Shown piece after piece: positions 1-7,479 of a stretch of DNA of 64,000 nucleotides (its first letter is position 1; the number at the start of each line of letters is the position of its first letter). The stretch is from Zavarzinella sp. (GTDB taxonomy: Bacteria > Planctomycetota > Planctomycetia > Gemmatales > Gemmataceae), in NCBI GenBank assembly GCA_041399155.1, contig JAWKTI010000002.1:248001-312000 (forward strand), read 5' to 3'. Made by a program: the position numbers and the translations under genes. The notes below the pieces were generated by a model. That model did not search any database, was not told the DNA's origin, and saw only the letters and a list, made by a program, of their open reading frames with translations.

Positions 1-1
1 G

Positions 2-538
2 CTGTTACTGTTTAATCTGCTGCCCGCCTTTCCGCTGGACGGAGGGCGGATTCTACAATGCCTGATCTGGGGCCGCACCGACGACTTCAAGCAGGCGACG
101 ACGATCGCCTGTTATGCTGGTTTTGCTACCGCCTTTCTATTTCTGTTGATTTCTTTCTGGTTAAATGAAACCATGCTGTTGGCACTGGGCATCTTTATTC
201 TGATTACCTGTTATCAGCAGTTACGAATGCTGGAAATGGGTGGCTATCAGGAAGCGGGAGCCTTTGGTTATGATTTTTCCAAAGGGTATGGAGCGTTTGG
301 AGCAGATGATGACCGCCCACGGAAAAAACGGGAAGGCTTTATCCGCCGCTGGGTGAAAGCCAAGCGGGAAAGGCGACTTCGGAAGGAAAAAGAGCAACAG
401 GCGGCAGATGAAATCCGCCTGGATGAATTGCTGGAAAAAATCAGTCGAGAAGGAAAAGATTCACTGACTTCGGAAGAACGACGTTTTATGCAACGAATGA
501 GCGATCGTAAGCGAGATCGAACCCGCGATAACAGTTAA
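2..538 (+). CDS. Site-2-protease-like M50 metallopeptidase, C-terminal part (5' end outside window)
   Basis: The frame is open from the window edge, so the true start and the HExxH zinc motif lie upstream. The visible part opens with LLLFNLLPAFPLDGGR, the conserved third metal-ligand motif (N-x-x-P-x-x-P-L-D-G-G) of intramembrane M50 proteases. Hydrophobic segments follow, including one at about 146-220. After the membrane part comes a basic, charged cytoplasmic tail rich in K, R and E, ending in a short helical module (LDELLEKISREGKDSLT, then EERRFMQR) that is common at the C-terminus of planctomycete rhomboid and S2P-like membrane proteins. A TTG at 146 could be mistaken for a start, but the motif upstream is in the same frame. 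Substrate unknown. The family call is firm; a role in regulated intramembrane proteolysis is inference. Confidence 0.8.
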   Translation: MLLFNLLPAFPLDGGRILQCLIWGRTDDFKQATTIACYAGFATAFLFLLISFWLNETMLLALGIFILITCYQQLRMLEMGGYQEAGAFGYDFSKGYGAFGADDDRPRKKREGFIRRWVKAKRERRLRKEKEQQAADEIRLDELLEKISREGKDSLTSEERRFMQRMSDRKRDRTRDNS

Positions 539-612
539 CCTTCTAGTTTATGACGGAGCACCATTGTGGTGCAGCACGTGCCTGACAACCACCAGCCGCC
601 AAAACTCGCCAC

Positions 613-3264
613 ATGAAATCGAGAAAACCAGGTCCGCTCTACTGGCAAGTGCCACCTTCCGCCACACCTGAGGTGGGGCAATCTCCGGCACCAATTTCGA
701 TTATTGTGCGTGCCAAAACGTCCAAATCGCCCCCACCAACACTGTGGGTACTCTCTTCCGATGCCCTCTCCACCTTAACGCAATTCTGCCAGCAGGAACA
801 CGAAACAACCATTCTGCAGCTCGATTCTGCCTGGCTGCAGACTCACTCCGGTACCTGTCTGGTGCTGCGAACATCCCGCAATACAGCGGGATTTGCAATT
901 TCCATGCCCCAACTGCAGCCATTTTGCTCGCATGCACGCTTTCCGAACTGTTTTCTGCCAGAACAATGCATTTGGCACCCCCACATCCGGCGGGAATACC
1001 TTCGGCAGTGGCTTGATCAGACTGACACGGTATTCTGGTGGGTATTTGATGCTGAAATCCGTCGCTGGGTGATGCACAGCATGCCCAATGAGGCCTTTCT
1101 GCCATTAGCACAGCGTGTGCAGCACCTGGTGCCCACCACGATCGTGCGGCCAGAATTCATGCCGGACCTCAATTTTTTCGAGTTGGCCAATTTTATCACC
1201 CACGTTCCCTCTACTGAAGGGCAGAAAAAGGAGAAAAGCAGCCAGAAAAATCAGGATGTGGTGGTGCCACTGAGTGCTACCAACGTTCCCGTGGTAACGC
1301 CCGGTGTGGTGCCAGTGATGGAGCCGGAGGTAACGGTGACCAAACTGAAGGTGCCGGAAAATGCCCACCGTCCATTACTGGAACAATTAACGGCACTGCA
1401 GACCACCTTTGTTGGGATTTCCGGCGATTACCACCATCCCGACCGTAAGGCACTGTGGGAACCACTTGCCCAGCTATATGCCGCCAATGCCATGTGGCCG
1501 GAAGCACGTTTATGCAGCACCAATGCTGCCTGGTTAACGCAGAACAGTGCATTTTTGCCAGCAGCGGAACTGGATGAAAATCCGGAAGACCATTGGATTT
1601 ACGCCTGTGCAATGAATCAACAGCACGCACTGCCCGCACCCGACTTGGTCCGACTGCATCTGGAAGAGCGGGAGAATGCGTTGCCCGTACGGATGGTGTG
1701 GCTGGCCTGGAAAAATCTTGCCAGATCCACTGGTGATCTACTGCTTCTGACACGTGCCCGCGACCGCTTATTGGCAGAGATGATGGATCACGGGCTGGTG
1801 CGGAATCGTGATTTTCCAGCTTTTGTGACACGAGCTGCCTCGGTGAAAGACCCCACGACGATGGAATCGGACCGGATTTTTGGCATGATTGAACTTTGTC
1901 GAAACTGGGCTTCCGCTGGGAAAGTGCTGCACCGCGATCTGCTGATTCGCAATACCTTTGCTGTGACGATGGCCCAGGGGGGCAACATGCAGGTGGCGAA
2001 CTGGCTGGATACATCGTTGCGCACTGATTTCACAAAAAATAAGGCCATGTTCAACCGTTCGCAGGAATGGCTGATGGCGGCATTTCGCGATCGCATGGAG
2101 TTATCGCAACAACAATTGGCCTACAGCACCCCATTGTCAGATTCACGGCGACTGGAAATTGATCAGCTCGATCAGTTAGTTGCTGAAAAAAAGAAACGTG
2201 GGCGTTACGATCGACCGGTAGAACCGTCACATGAACAGCGACGCCAGGCAGAACGCTATCTTCAGATGTCCCGGATCCTCGATCCATCCTACCATCAGGA
2301 CCCATACCGCGACATGCGGAATCAGACCAGTGCGATTCGCCTGGCAATGTATCAGTTGCTTGCAGGTAGCCGAATTACCATTCCGGGCACACGTCATATG
2401 CCAAAGCACTCCACCGAAGCGTGGCTGGCATTGATCAAATCAACCGATTCCGAGCAAATGAAAATGATTTTGCTGGAACATGCACTGCCACAAGCAATAC
2501 GATTAGGAGATCAGTTTTCTCTGGATCTGTTTCAGACAATCGATCGGCTGTTTAAGAATCTGCGTCGCACGTTCGACCATGTGGAAAACGCCCAGCGGGT
2601 GCATGTGCTCTGCTGGGGAATCGTGGTGGCAGCGCACTGGGACCGCAACGACTGGTTTCTGCCACTGATCCGTTATTTGAAAAAGCTGATTGCAGAAACC
2701 AAGGGTGAAATTGCCGCTCGGCTGGCATCGATGCTGCCCGTAAATATCTTCCGTTTCTGGACCCGCCTGGGGCACAAACAGGCTGCCATCGAACTGCTCG
2801 AACAATTATCTGAATTAGTGTTGCAAGGGCTGTCTGTTACAGAATTGTTACAAAAGTCTGGCTTGAACCGCACTGTGTATTATGCGGCGATGCTGAAACT
2901 GGCCGAAGGCTGGATTTATTTTGAGCAGGTGGGGAAAGCACGTGAAGTTCTGGCCCACGTGCGTGCAGAATTGCTCAGCGGTCTGGGGGCCAATCCGAGA
3001 ACCCACAATCAGCTCACGGTCAGCTATTTGAATTGTCTGGTTCAGGACGAACCGGATATTGTGTACCATGATCTGCGGGAATTTTTTACTAAATTGCCCA
3101 TCTGGGGTATGGCAGACGACTGTTATTACCTGGCAGTGGTGGAAGCCGTGGCACTGGGCATTTCTAACGAACAGTTTAATCTGAACCACCAGCTCAAACG
3201 GTGGGTGGATGAAGATGAAATGCAGATCCGCAAGCAAATTCAGCGAGATCTGCAGCACTTTTGA
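613..3264 (+). CDS. Large hypothetical protein, helical repeat C-terminus
   Basis: An uninterrupted 883-residue frame that I cannot assign to a named family. Residues about 1-200 form a mixed, Trp-rich globular part. Residues about 203-255 are a low-complexity Lys/Gln then Val/Pro-rich linker. From about 260 to the end the protein is mostly predicted helix with regularly spaced Leu, Ala and Trp, resembling a TPR-like alpha-solenoid. There is no signal peptide or membrane segment, so it is probably cytoplasmic. The ATG at 613 has no strong Shine-Dalgarno but is the first start of the frame. It sits 74 nt after the S2P-like gene and 102 nt before the next gene on the same strand, so co-transcription is possible. 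Several long antisense frames overlap it and look like shadows. Function unknown. Confidence 0.75.
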   Translation: MKSRKPGPLYWQVPPSATPEVGQSPAPISIIVRAKTSKSPPPTLWVLSSDALSTLTQFCQQEHETTILQLDSAWLQTHSGTCLVLRTSRNTAGFAISMPQLQPFCSHARFPNCFLPEQCIWHPHIRREYLRQWLDQTDTVFWWVFDAEIRRWVMHSMPNEAFLPLAQRVQHLVPTTIVRPEFMPDLNFFELANFITHVPSTEGQKKEKSSQKNQDVVVPLSATNVPVVTPGVVPVMEPEVTVTKLKVPENAHRPLLEQLTALQTTFVGISGDYHHPDRKALWEPLAQLYAANAMWPEARLCSTNAAWLTQNSAFLPAAELDENPEDHWIYACAMNQQHALPAPDLVRLHLEERENALPVRMVWLAWKNLARSTGDLLLLTRARDRLLAEMMDHGLVRNRDFPAFVTRAASVKDPTTMESDRIFGMIELCRNWASAGKVLHRDLLIRNTFAVTMAQGGNMQVANWLDTSLRTDFTKNKAMFNRSQEWLMAAFRDRMELSQQQLAYSTPLSDSRRLEIDQLDQLVAEKKKRGRYDRPVEPSHEQRRQAERYLQMSRILDPSYHQDPYRDMRNQTSAIRLAMYQLLAGSRITIPGTRHMPKHSTEAWLALIKSTDSEQMKMILLEHALPQAIRLGDQFSLDLFQTIDRLFKNLRRTFDHVENAQRVHVLCWGIVVAAHWDRNDWFLPLIRYLKKLIAETKGEIAARLASMLPVNIFRFWTRLGHKQAAIELLEQLSELVLQGLSVTELLQKSGLNRTVYYAAMLKLAEGWIYFEQVGKAREVLAHVRAELLSGLGANPRTHNQLTVSYLNCLVQDEPDIVYHDLREFFTKLPIWGMADDCYYLAVVEAVALGISNEQFNLNHQLKRWVDEDEMQIRKQIQRDLQHF

Positions 3265-3366
3265 TAAATCGTTCGTTCGACTCACATTCTTGATAAATTC
3301 AGTTGGCAAACAGACCATCTCTCAGACAGAATAATCTGTGTTGAACTTTTCGAAAGGGGGAAATTC

Positions 3367-4434
3367 ATGCGATTGATATTTGGTGGGTTCCTGCTTGCGG
3401 TGTGGGCGTTGTTCCCCACATGGCGAGCAGTTGCACAGGACCAATCGAAAACCACTGCACAGTGGTTAAAAGATTTTCAGGCAAATTGGGATGATTCGAC
3501 CTGGGAGAAATCGTTTCGCACGGTACCAGGCAAGTTTATGCGCCCTTTAAACGATCAATGCTGGAAATTTCGCTTGATCGCCATGCAGGGGGTGGTAGCG
3601 AATGGCAAAGTGGGGATTCCGACATTGTTGGAAGCATTAAAAAGCACCAACGCAGATGTGCGAATATTTGCAGCGCAATCGCTTCGGTATCTGGCACCCG
3701 ATGTTCCGGTTGAGCCGTTACTGGCTGCAGCAAAAAATGACCCTGATGCCACGGTGCGTCTGTATGCTGTGGATGCTTTGGGAATGAAAGGTGATCCGAA
3801 AATTGACTTTGATGCACTGCTGAGTGTTGAAAAGCAACGAGATGTGCGTATGCACCTGAATTACGCAAAAGAGCGTAAAGGCACTGCGGTAGATGCAAAA
3901 ATGGTGCAACAGTTGATTCAATGGGATCCCAAATCAATTGCCACTGCTGAAGTTGGCAAAAAGGCACCTGATTTTGGTTTGCGATCGGTAACGGGCAAAG
4001 AGATCAAACTAAGTGACTATCGTGGAAAATCTGCGGTAGTGCTGGTCTTTATTTACGGCGATACCTGACCAGTCTGCCACGGACAGCTCGCGCAGTTGCG
4101 CGGCAAACTGTCCGAAATTAACGAACAATCAGCAGTTCTTTTAGCAGTAGATCCTCATGAAGTCTGGTCGGCAAAGTTTTTGCTGAAAGAAGTGGGCGAA
4201 TCAACAGACACAATCCATTTTCCCCTTTTAATGGACCCCACCCAGACAGTGAGTGCGATGTATGGAGTCGCAGGTCAGATGAGAATCCATACCGAATGGA
4301 GCAATCGGCCTGCCACTTATATTATCGATCAGGAAGGTATCATTCGCTACGGTTTACGTGGTACGACATTCAATGACCGACCCAGTACGGCCATGGTGGT
4401 GTCGCAGCTCAAAGCACTACCGAAGAAAAAATAA
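3367..4434 (+). CDS. Probable selenoprotein: secreted HEAT-repeat / thioredoxin-fold (redoxin) fusion with Sec at in-frame UGA 4066-4068
   Basis: Start ATG 3367 has a strong Shine-Dalgarno (AAGGGGGAAA) and a signal peptide ending near AVAQ. Residues about 70-165 are HEAT/PBS-lyase-like helical repeats. From about residue 197 an AhpC/TSA-type thioredoxin fold begins (VGKKAPDFGLRSVTG, then VVLVFIYGDT). At residue 234 the frame meets TGA and continues in the same frame as PVCHGQLAQLRGKL to a TAA at 4434, giving 355 residues. Sec234 and Cys237 would form a U-x-x-C redox pair exactly where this fold carries its catalytic C/T-x-x-C. The remaining redoxin part (VDPHEVW, LLMDPTQTVSAMYGV, ATYIIDQEGIIRYG) is intact, so this is not decay. 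A SECIS-like hairpin follows at 4081-4113. Likely role: extracytoplasmic thiol peroxidase or reductase. Automatic callers would split it into a HEAT protein and a redoxin fragment. The alternative is a nonsense mutation of a Cys codon. Confidence 0.8.
4081..4113 (+). promoter_or_regulatory. Bacterial SECIS-like stem-loop downstream of in-frame UGA
   Basis: The lower stem pairs GGACAG (4081-4086) with CTGTCC (4108-4113), all six pairs Watson-Crick. After an asymmetric internal loop, the upper stem pairs CGCGC (4089-4093) with GCGCG (4098-4102). The apical loop is AGTT (4094-4097), with G as its second base. The loop begins 25 nt after the UGA. Known bacterial SECIS elements have a stem-loop within the coding region, a loop about 16-37 nt after UGA and a G among the first two loop bases, and this fits all three. 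SelB recognition is inferred from structure only. Confidence 0.7.
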
Positions 4435-4815
4435 TCTTGGGCATCAATGAAAAATGAGAATTTACCCATAATTATTTAGTTGTATTATAAAACGCAATTT
4501 ATTTCCCTTGTGATCGGACAGCAGTAAGCACCTTCTGTATTGCTCTAGAAATCCCATTTGTACACTAGTGTAGCATCAGGTGGTTGCGATTTTTGAAAAT
4601 TTCACAAAAAAGTTTTTCTTTACGTAAGTTCTTGATTCATAAGAATTTGCAAAGAGAGAGCATGGGAGTTTTCGTTCTGATATTGAACAAAATTACATTT
4701 TTAATTTTTCACGTGGATATATTATATATGTGAAAACTATTTCACGCTACGATTTGATCTTTGACAACTTGGTTTTTATCTTCCCTCTGATTGGGGAAAT
4801 TTCGACCACGGTCGA
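4435..4815. other. Intergenic region, AT-rich, no gene seen
   Basis: 381 nt between the convergent selenoprotein candidate and the lipoprotein gene. It is clearly more AT-rich than the flanking genes. I see no convincing terminator, no open frame with a ribosome binding site, and no RNA gene. A few short purine runs and a TATATATG tract near 4725 are the only marks. Confidence 0.5.
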
Positions 4816-5337
4816 TTAATTTCCTTCCGGCTTTTCCGGCAGTGGCAGAGTTGGCACCGTGGGAATGGCAGGTTCAATGGGGCGGTCTTGATCATCCAGC
4901 AAACGCACAGGGATAACAGGCACCTTGGGAGATTCGGGTAAATTCGATTTTTCCTGGTTCTTGCGAACTGCTTCCTCCGCCTTTTCGAGCAGATTTTTCA
5001 AAGAAACCCGAAAATCAGCGTAATTCACGCTCAGAAAATCCCGCTCTTCCGTGCGGCTTTTCAGCAGCGATTCCTGGGCAGCAACCTGCTCGGAAAGTTG
5101 TTTATTGGTGCTGCTCAGGCGGGCATTATCCGATTCAACTACCAGTAGTTTTTTCTTCATTTCGTCGCGGGAGGCCACCAGTTCGCGGTAGTTGTCTTCC
5201 ACCTGAACAATTTTCTCTTCCATCGCCTTGATTTTTGCATCGTTGGATGGGCGGCTGGCAGTGCTGTCTGAACAGGCACCCAAACTGGCCACGAACCCTA
5301 CCACAATCACCCGCAACAGCATCTGGCCACCACGCAT
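4816..5337 (-). CDS. Coiled-coil lipoprotein
   Basis: A 173-residue protein starting at ATG 5337, chosen because GGGGA lies 8 nt upstream; a TTG six bases earlier is less likely. The N-terminus (MRGGQMLLRVIVVGFVASLG then AC) is a type II signal peptide with lipobox LGAC, so the mature protein should be lipid-anchored at Cys22. Residues about 35-125 show a heptad-like pattern rich in E, K, L and Q, typical of a long coiled coil (KIKAMEEKIVQVEDNY, KQLSEQVAAQESLLK). The C-terminus is Pro-rich (VPVIPVRLL, IPTVPTLPLPEKPEGN). Architecture suggests an envelope spacer or tether. No specific family recognised. It is convergent with the redoxin gene and divergent from the ABC operon. Confidence 0.75.
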   Translation of the reverse strand: MRGGQMLLRVIVVGFVASLGACSDSTASRPSNDAKIKAMEEKIVQVEDNYRELVASRDEMKKKLLVVESDNARLSSTNKQLSEQVAAQESLLKSRTEERDFLSVNYADFRVSLKNLLEKAEEAVRKNQEKSNLPESPKVPVIPVRLLDDQDRPIEPAIPTVPTLPLPEKPEGN

Positions 5338-5473
5338 AGTCAAATCCCCATTTGATTTTCAAAGCCCCCACAAGGACAAACCAACTGGGGCATCAGAACT
5401 GGCATCGGCAAATGAGGGTGCGACTCTGTACGCACCATTCTGCTCAGAGTGCAGCACATCATTTCTTCACAAC

Positions 5474-5503
5474 GCACGATTGCACTAACTGGCACGATTG
5501 CAC
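5474..5503. repeat. Tandem 12-bp direct repeat (GCACGATTGCAC) upstream of the ABC operon
   Basis: GCACGATTGCAC occurs at 5474-5485 and again at 5492-5503, an 18-bp period. It lies in the 373-nt gap (5338-5710) between the lipoprotein and the ABC ATPase gene, whose rest shows no gene or clear promoter. Paired same-orientation copies upstream of an operon could be regulator half-sites. The 18-bp offset is not a whole number of helical turns, so this is tentative. Confidence 0.4.
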
Positions 5504-5710
5504 GTTGAAGTGTTGCAAGGCATTTTGCAGGCAGTCGCTAACGTCTGTGCCATCCGCACAATCGTTACAAACTGACGGCAGAAAACTTGCCAAAAATGGC
5601 TAATGTGCGTAAGAGTAAAAGTTCATGCTGGTCTCCGATCAGCCACTGTTTGCCTGAAAATCAGGCACACTGTGCGCAAACAAATAGCATCAAGAACCAG
5701 AATTAGCACC

Positions 5711-6430
5711 ATGATTCACGTCGAAAATCTGACAAAATACTACGGGGACTATGCCGCAGTCCGTGGCATTTCTTTCGATGTCGAACGCGGGCAGGTCGTT
5801 GGCTTTCTTGGGCCCAACGGTGCTGGCAAGTCGACGACGATGCGAATCCTGACGGGATACATCACTGCCACTTCCGGTAAAGCCACGATCGATGGGAAAG
5901 ATGTTTTCTGGAACCCGATTGCAGCTCGTCAACGAATTGGATATTTGCCGGAAAGCTGCCCACTGTATCTGGAAATGCGGGTGGAAGAATACCTGCAATT
6001 TCGTGGTGGGTTGAAAGGGCTTTCCCGCACCGAACGCAATCGACGAGTCGGTTATGTACTTGATCGCTGCTGGTTGCGCGATGTGCGGCGACAATTGATC
6101 GGCACATTATCGAAAGGTTTTCGTCAACGGGTGGGGCTGGCAGATGCTCTTATTGCCAACCCGCCAGTTCTGATTCTGGATGAGCCCACGGTGGGGCTGG
6201 ATCCCACGCAGATTCGGGAAACCCGAAAGCTAATCAAAGAACTCGGCAGCGAGCACACGTTGCTGCTTTCGACCCACATTCTGAGTGAAGTGGAAATGAC
6301 CTGCCAATCTCTGATCATTATCTATCAGGGTAAGGTGGCAGCACAGGGCACACTGGAAGGTGTCCGCAGGATGTATGGAAACAAACCATTAGAAGATATT
6401 TTTATTCAGATCACCGGTGCGGTGGATTAG
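5711..6430 (+). CDS. ABC transporter ATP-binding protein, GldA-like
   Basis: A 239-residue ATPase from ATG 5711; the frame is open further upstream, but homology begins with MIHVENLTKYYGDYAAVRG. Walker A GPNGAGKST (about residues 34-42), the signature region LSKGFRQRVGLADAL, Walker B VLILDEPTVGLDP and the His switch STHILSEVE are all present. The signature reads LSKGFRQR rather than LSGGQ, which is the usual variant in the GldA/CcmA-type ABC-2 subfamily. It is the first gene of an operon with an ABC-2 permease (34 nt downstream), a GldG-like protein and a DUF4340 protein. It powers the permease at the cytoplasmic face; the substrate is unknown. Confidence 0.92.
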   Translation: MIHVENLTKYYGDYAAVRGISFDVERGQVVGFLGPNGAGKSTTMRILTGYITATSGKATIDGKDVFWNPIAARQRIGYLPESCPLYLEMRVEEYLQFRGGLKGLSRTERNRRVGYVLDRCWLRDVRRQLIGTLSKGFRQRVGLADALIANPPVLILDEPTVGLDPTQIRETRKLIKELGSEHTLLLSTHILSEVEMTCQSLIIIYQGKVAAQGTLEGVRRMYGNKPLEDIFIQITGAVD

Positions 6431-6464
6431 TTCGGCGTATTTTCAACGACCCCAAGAGCCAATC

Positions 6465-7421
6465 ATGAAATCGATGTTAACTCTCGTTCGTCGCGAATTC
6501 GCTGCCTACTTTCAATCTCCCATTGCGTATGTCGTGTTCACCGTATTTCTGGTGTGCATGGGGGGATTGTTTCAGACGACAGTCGATCGGTTGACCCCAC
6601 GTGGCCCCAGCGGTGTGGAGTTTCCGATGCTCGTTTATTTTGAAAACGAGTATTTCTGGCTGATCTTTATTTTGATCCCACCCCTGCTGACAATGCGACT
6701 GTTTGCCGAAGAGCGTGGTTCTGGTACGCTGGAAATGTTAATGACGGCACCCATCCGCGACTGGCAGATTGTGGCAGGCAAGTTTATCGCGTGCAGTGCG
6801 TTCTATAAGTTTCTGTGGCTGCCCACGCTGATCTTCTGGCCCATTTTCATGGACCTGCACCCCACCTGGAACCTGCAGGCAGGAATCACGGTTTACAGTA
6901 TTATGATGGCCGTGGGTATTGGGCTTTTGCTGCTGGGTCTGGTGATCATGCCATGGAACCGCTTCTGGACAGGTTACCTGATTGTGGTGGTTGGCACCAT
7001 CCTGGCAGCAGGCTTCGGCTATCTGCACTACACCAAAAATGTCGTCCACATTGTGGATCTGCAGGCTGGGATCGACCCGTATCCCATCTTCACCTCGTAT
7101 GTGGGAATCATGTGTGCGGGAATTTTCTTCCTTAGCATCGGCATCTTTATCAGCAGTCTGGTGAAAAGTCAGATGGTAGCTGCATTACTGTCGGTTGTTA
7201 CAGGCATTCTGCTGGTGGGTGTGGGGAAAGTATTGCTGCCCCAGTTCGATCCGTCTGGTTTGCCCCACCGGATACTTGGGTTCTTTACCGTGTCGGAGCA
7301 TTTCACCAGCGACTTTGGTCGTGGGTTGATTGATACACGTAATATTGTGTTTTACCTCAGTGGTACATTCATGATGCTGTTTTTAACGGTGCGAAGTGTT
7401 GAATCGCGTCGTTGGCGCTAA
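6465..7421 (+). CDS. ABC-2 type permease, GldF-like
   Basis: A 318-residue integral membrane protein from ATG 6465 (MKSMLTLVRREFAAYFQSP). The opening R-R-E-F-x-x-Y-F-x-S-P is characteristic of GldF/NosY-type ABC-2 permeases. About six hydrophobic segments are visible: near 25-45, 75-95, 120-145, 150-180, 220-245 and 255-275. The cytoplasmic RLFAEERGSGTLEMLMTAPI is the coupling helix motif of this family. It is positioned between the ATPase and the GldG-like gene, as in gliding-motility type Gld transporters and their homologues in non-gliding bacteria. The start extended upstream (6417) would overlap the ATPase gene and is less likely. Confidence 0.9.
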   Translation: MKSMLTLVRREFAAYFQSPIAYVVFTVFLVCMGGLFQTTVDRLTPRGPSGVEFPMLVYFENEYFWLIFILIPPLLTMRLFAEERGSGTLEMLMTAPIRDWQIVAGKFIACSAFYKFLWLPTLIFWPIFMDLHPTWNLQAGITVYSIMMAVGIGLLLLGLVIMPWNRFWTGYLIVVVGTILAAGFGYLHYTKNVVHIVDLQAGIDPYPIFTSYVGIMCAGIFFLSIGIFISSLVKSQMVAALLSVVTGILLVGVGKVLLPQFDPSGLPHRILGFFTVSEHFTSDFGRGLIDTRNIVFYLSGTFMMLFLTVRSVESRRWR

Positions 7422-7479
7422 ACTGTTTTTTGAAACGGCTGATATTGATTACCACTGGTTATTTTAGGATCATCCAACC

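Noticed and set aside
1277..2014. 245-codon antisense frame within the large hypothetical gene
   Set aside because: Ser/Pro/Arg-rich low-quality composition typical of a shadow frame; the plus-strand frame is far longer.
4096..4434. Separate small redoxin gene starting at TTG 4096
   Set aside because: No ribosome binding site; it would begin inside the SECIS-like hairpin and lack the first strands and active site of the fold. Same frame as the upstream gene, so read-through is the better model.
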